Below, one piece after another: positions 5,128 to 5,454 of a stretch of DNA of 5,454 nucleotides. Location of the stretch: NCBI GenBank assembly GCA_029935255.1, contig JAOZKS010000191.1:1-5454 (forward strand), given 5' to 3'. Numbering within the stretch: the first letter of the stretch is position 1; each line of letters starts with the position of its first letter. This stretch comes from Pontiella sp. (lineage in GTDB: Bacteria; Verrucomicrobiota; Kiritimatiellia; Kiritimatiellales; Pontiellaceae). The notes under the pieces are model-generated. The model did no database searches, was not told where the DNA came from, and saw only the letters and a list, made by a program, of their open reading frames with translations. The position numbers and the translations under genes are program-made.

Positions 5128-5454
5128 CTAAATCCGGCACATTTCTTTGAATTCGCCGACGCGGGTTTCGATGGCGTTGCGATCGAGTTGCTTGAGGCGT
5201 TCGAGACTGAACTCTTCTACCCCGAAGGAGGCGACGATGCTGCCGTAGACCATCGCTTGGCGGAGGGCTTCTTTGTCGGCTTTTCCAGAGGCGGCGAGCG
5301 CGCCCATGAAGCCGCCGGCGAAGGTGTCGCCCGCGCCGGTGGGATCCTTGAAACTGTCGAGCGGGTAGGCGTGCAGCAGGAAGACATCGTCCTGGGTGAA
5401 GAGCATGGAGCCGTTCCCTCCCTTTTTAATGAGCACGTATTCGGGGCCGAGTTC
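5128..5454 (-). CDS. PfkB-family carbohydrate kinase, C-terminal part (runs off window)
   Basis: This is a ribokinase-fold sugar or nucleoside kinase that transfers the ATP gamma-phosphate to a hydroxyl of its substrate. The 108 visible residues are the C-terminal third of a protein that is usually 300-330 residues long. The frame is open to the window edge (ELGPEY precedes the GTG at 5436), so that GTG is internal. The second PfkB signature, DPTGAGDTFAGGFMG, holds the catalytic aspartate in GAGD and the anion-hole glycines. The strand before it, YVLIKKGGNGSMLF, is the usual lead-in. The tail with ASFGVEEFS resembles adenosine-kinase-like sugar kinases rather than classical ribokinase or KDG kinase, so the substrate is left open. 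It stops with TAG at 5128-5130 and is convergent with the aldolase. Confidence 0.92.
   Translation of the reverse strand, partial: ELGPEYVLIKKGGNGSMLFTQDDVFLLHAYPLDSFKDPTGAGDTFAGGFMGALAASGKADKEALRQAMVYGSIVASFGVEEFSLERLKQLDRNAIETRVGEFKEMCRI

Noticed and set aside
5434..5436. GTG on the minus strand as the start of the PfkB kinase
   Set aside because: The frame continues to the window edge with expected family residues before it, and the N-terminal two thirds of the kinase are missing.

Overview
The window looks like an ordinary bacterial chromosome segment of moderate-to-high GC with ATG-started, Shine-Dalgarno-led genes. The style (NADPH-GOGAT genes separated by short heptanucleotide arrays, then a DapA-superfamily aldolase and an adenosine-kinase-like PfkB sugar kinase) would suit a member of the PVC group such as Kiritimatiellota or Verrucomicrobiota. 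That placement is an impression from protein wording and intergenic texture, not a demonstrated assignment.

Layout. 1-2212 (+) is the 3' two thirds of gltB, the large subunit of glutamate synthase, entering from the left edge. 2213-2375 is an unusually long gltB-gltD spacer filled with 7-nt-period repeats (consensus YYAARGY). 2376-3845 (+) is a complete gltD, the small subunit. It is followed at once by an inverted copy of the heptad array (3847-3874) and an intrinsic terminator (3875-3915). 3946-4161 (-) is a 71-codon gene of unknown function with a good ribosome binding site. It is divergent from 4243-5043 (+), a DapA/N-acetylneuraminate lyase superfamily aldolase, and the shared intergenic carries a near-perfect double palindrome (4197-4236). 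The aldolase ends inside a palindromic element (5034-5078). A second hairpin (5081-5115) separates it from a convergent PfkB-family sugar kinase (5128-5454, -), which runs off the right edge.

How the genes work together. GltB and GltD form the NADPH-dependent glutamate synthase that, with glutamine synthetase, assimilates ammonium. The aldolase and the kinase are both carbohydrate-type enzymes and might belong to one sugar-acid pathway, but they are convergent and no shared substrate can be read from the sequence.

The most notable non-coding structure is the set of four heptad arrays around gltD. They sit close to gene ends, switch orientation between the downstream side of one gene and the upstream side of the next, and the two arrays that flank gltD are almost fully complementary in RNA. 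No clearly novel multi-gene system is visible in the coding regions.
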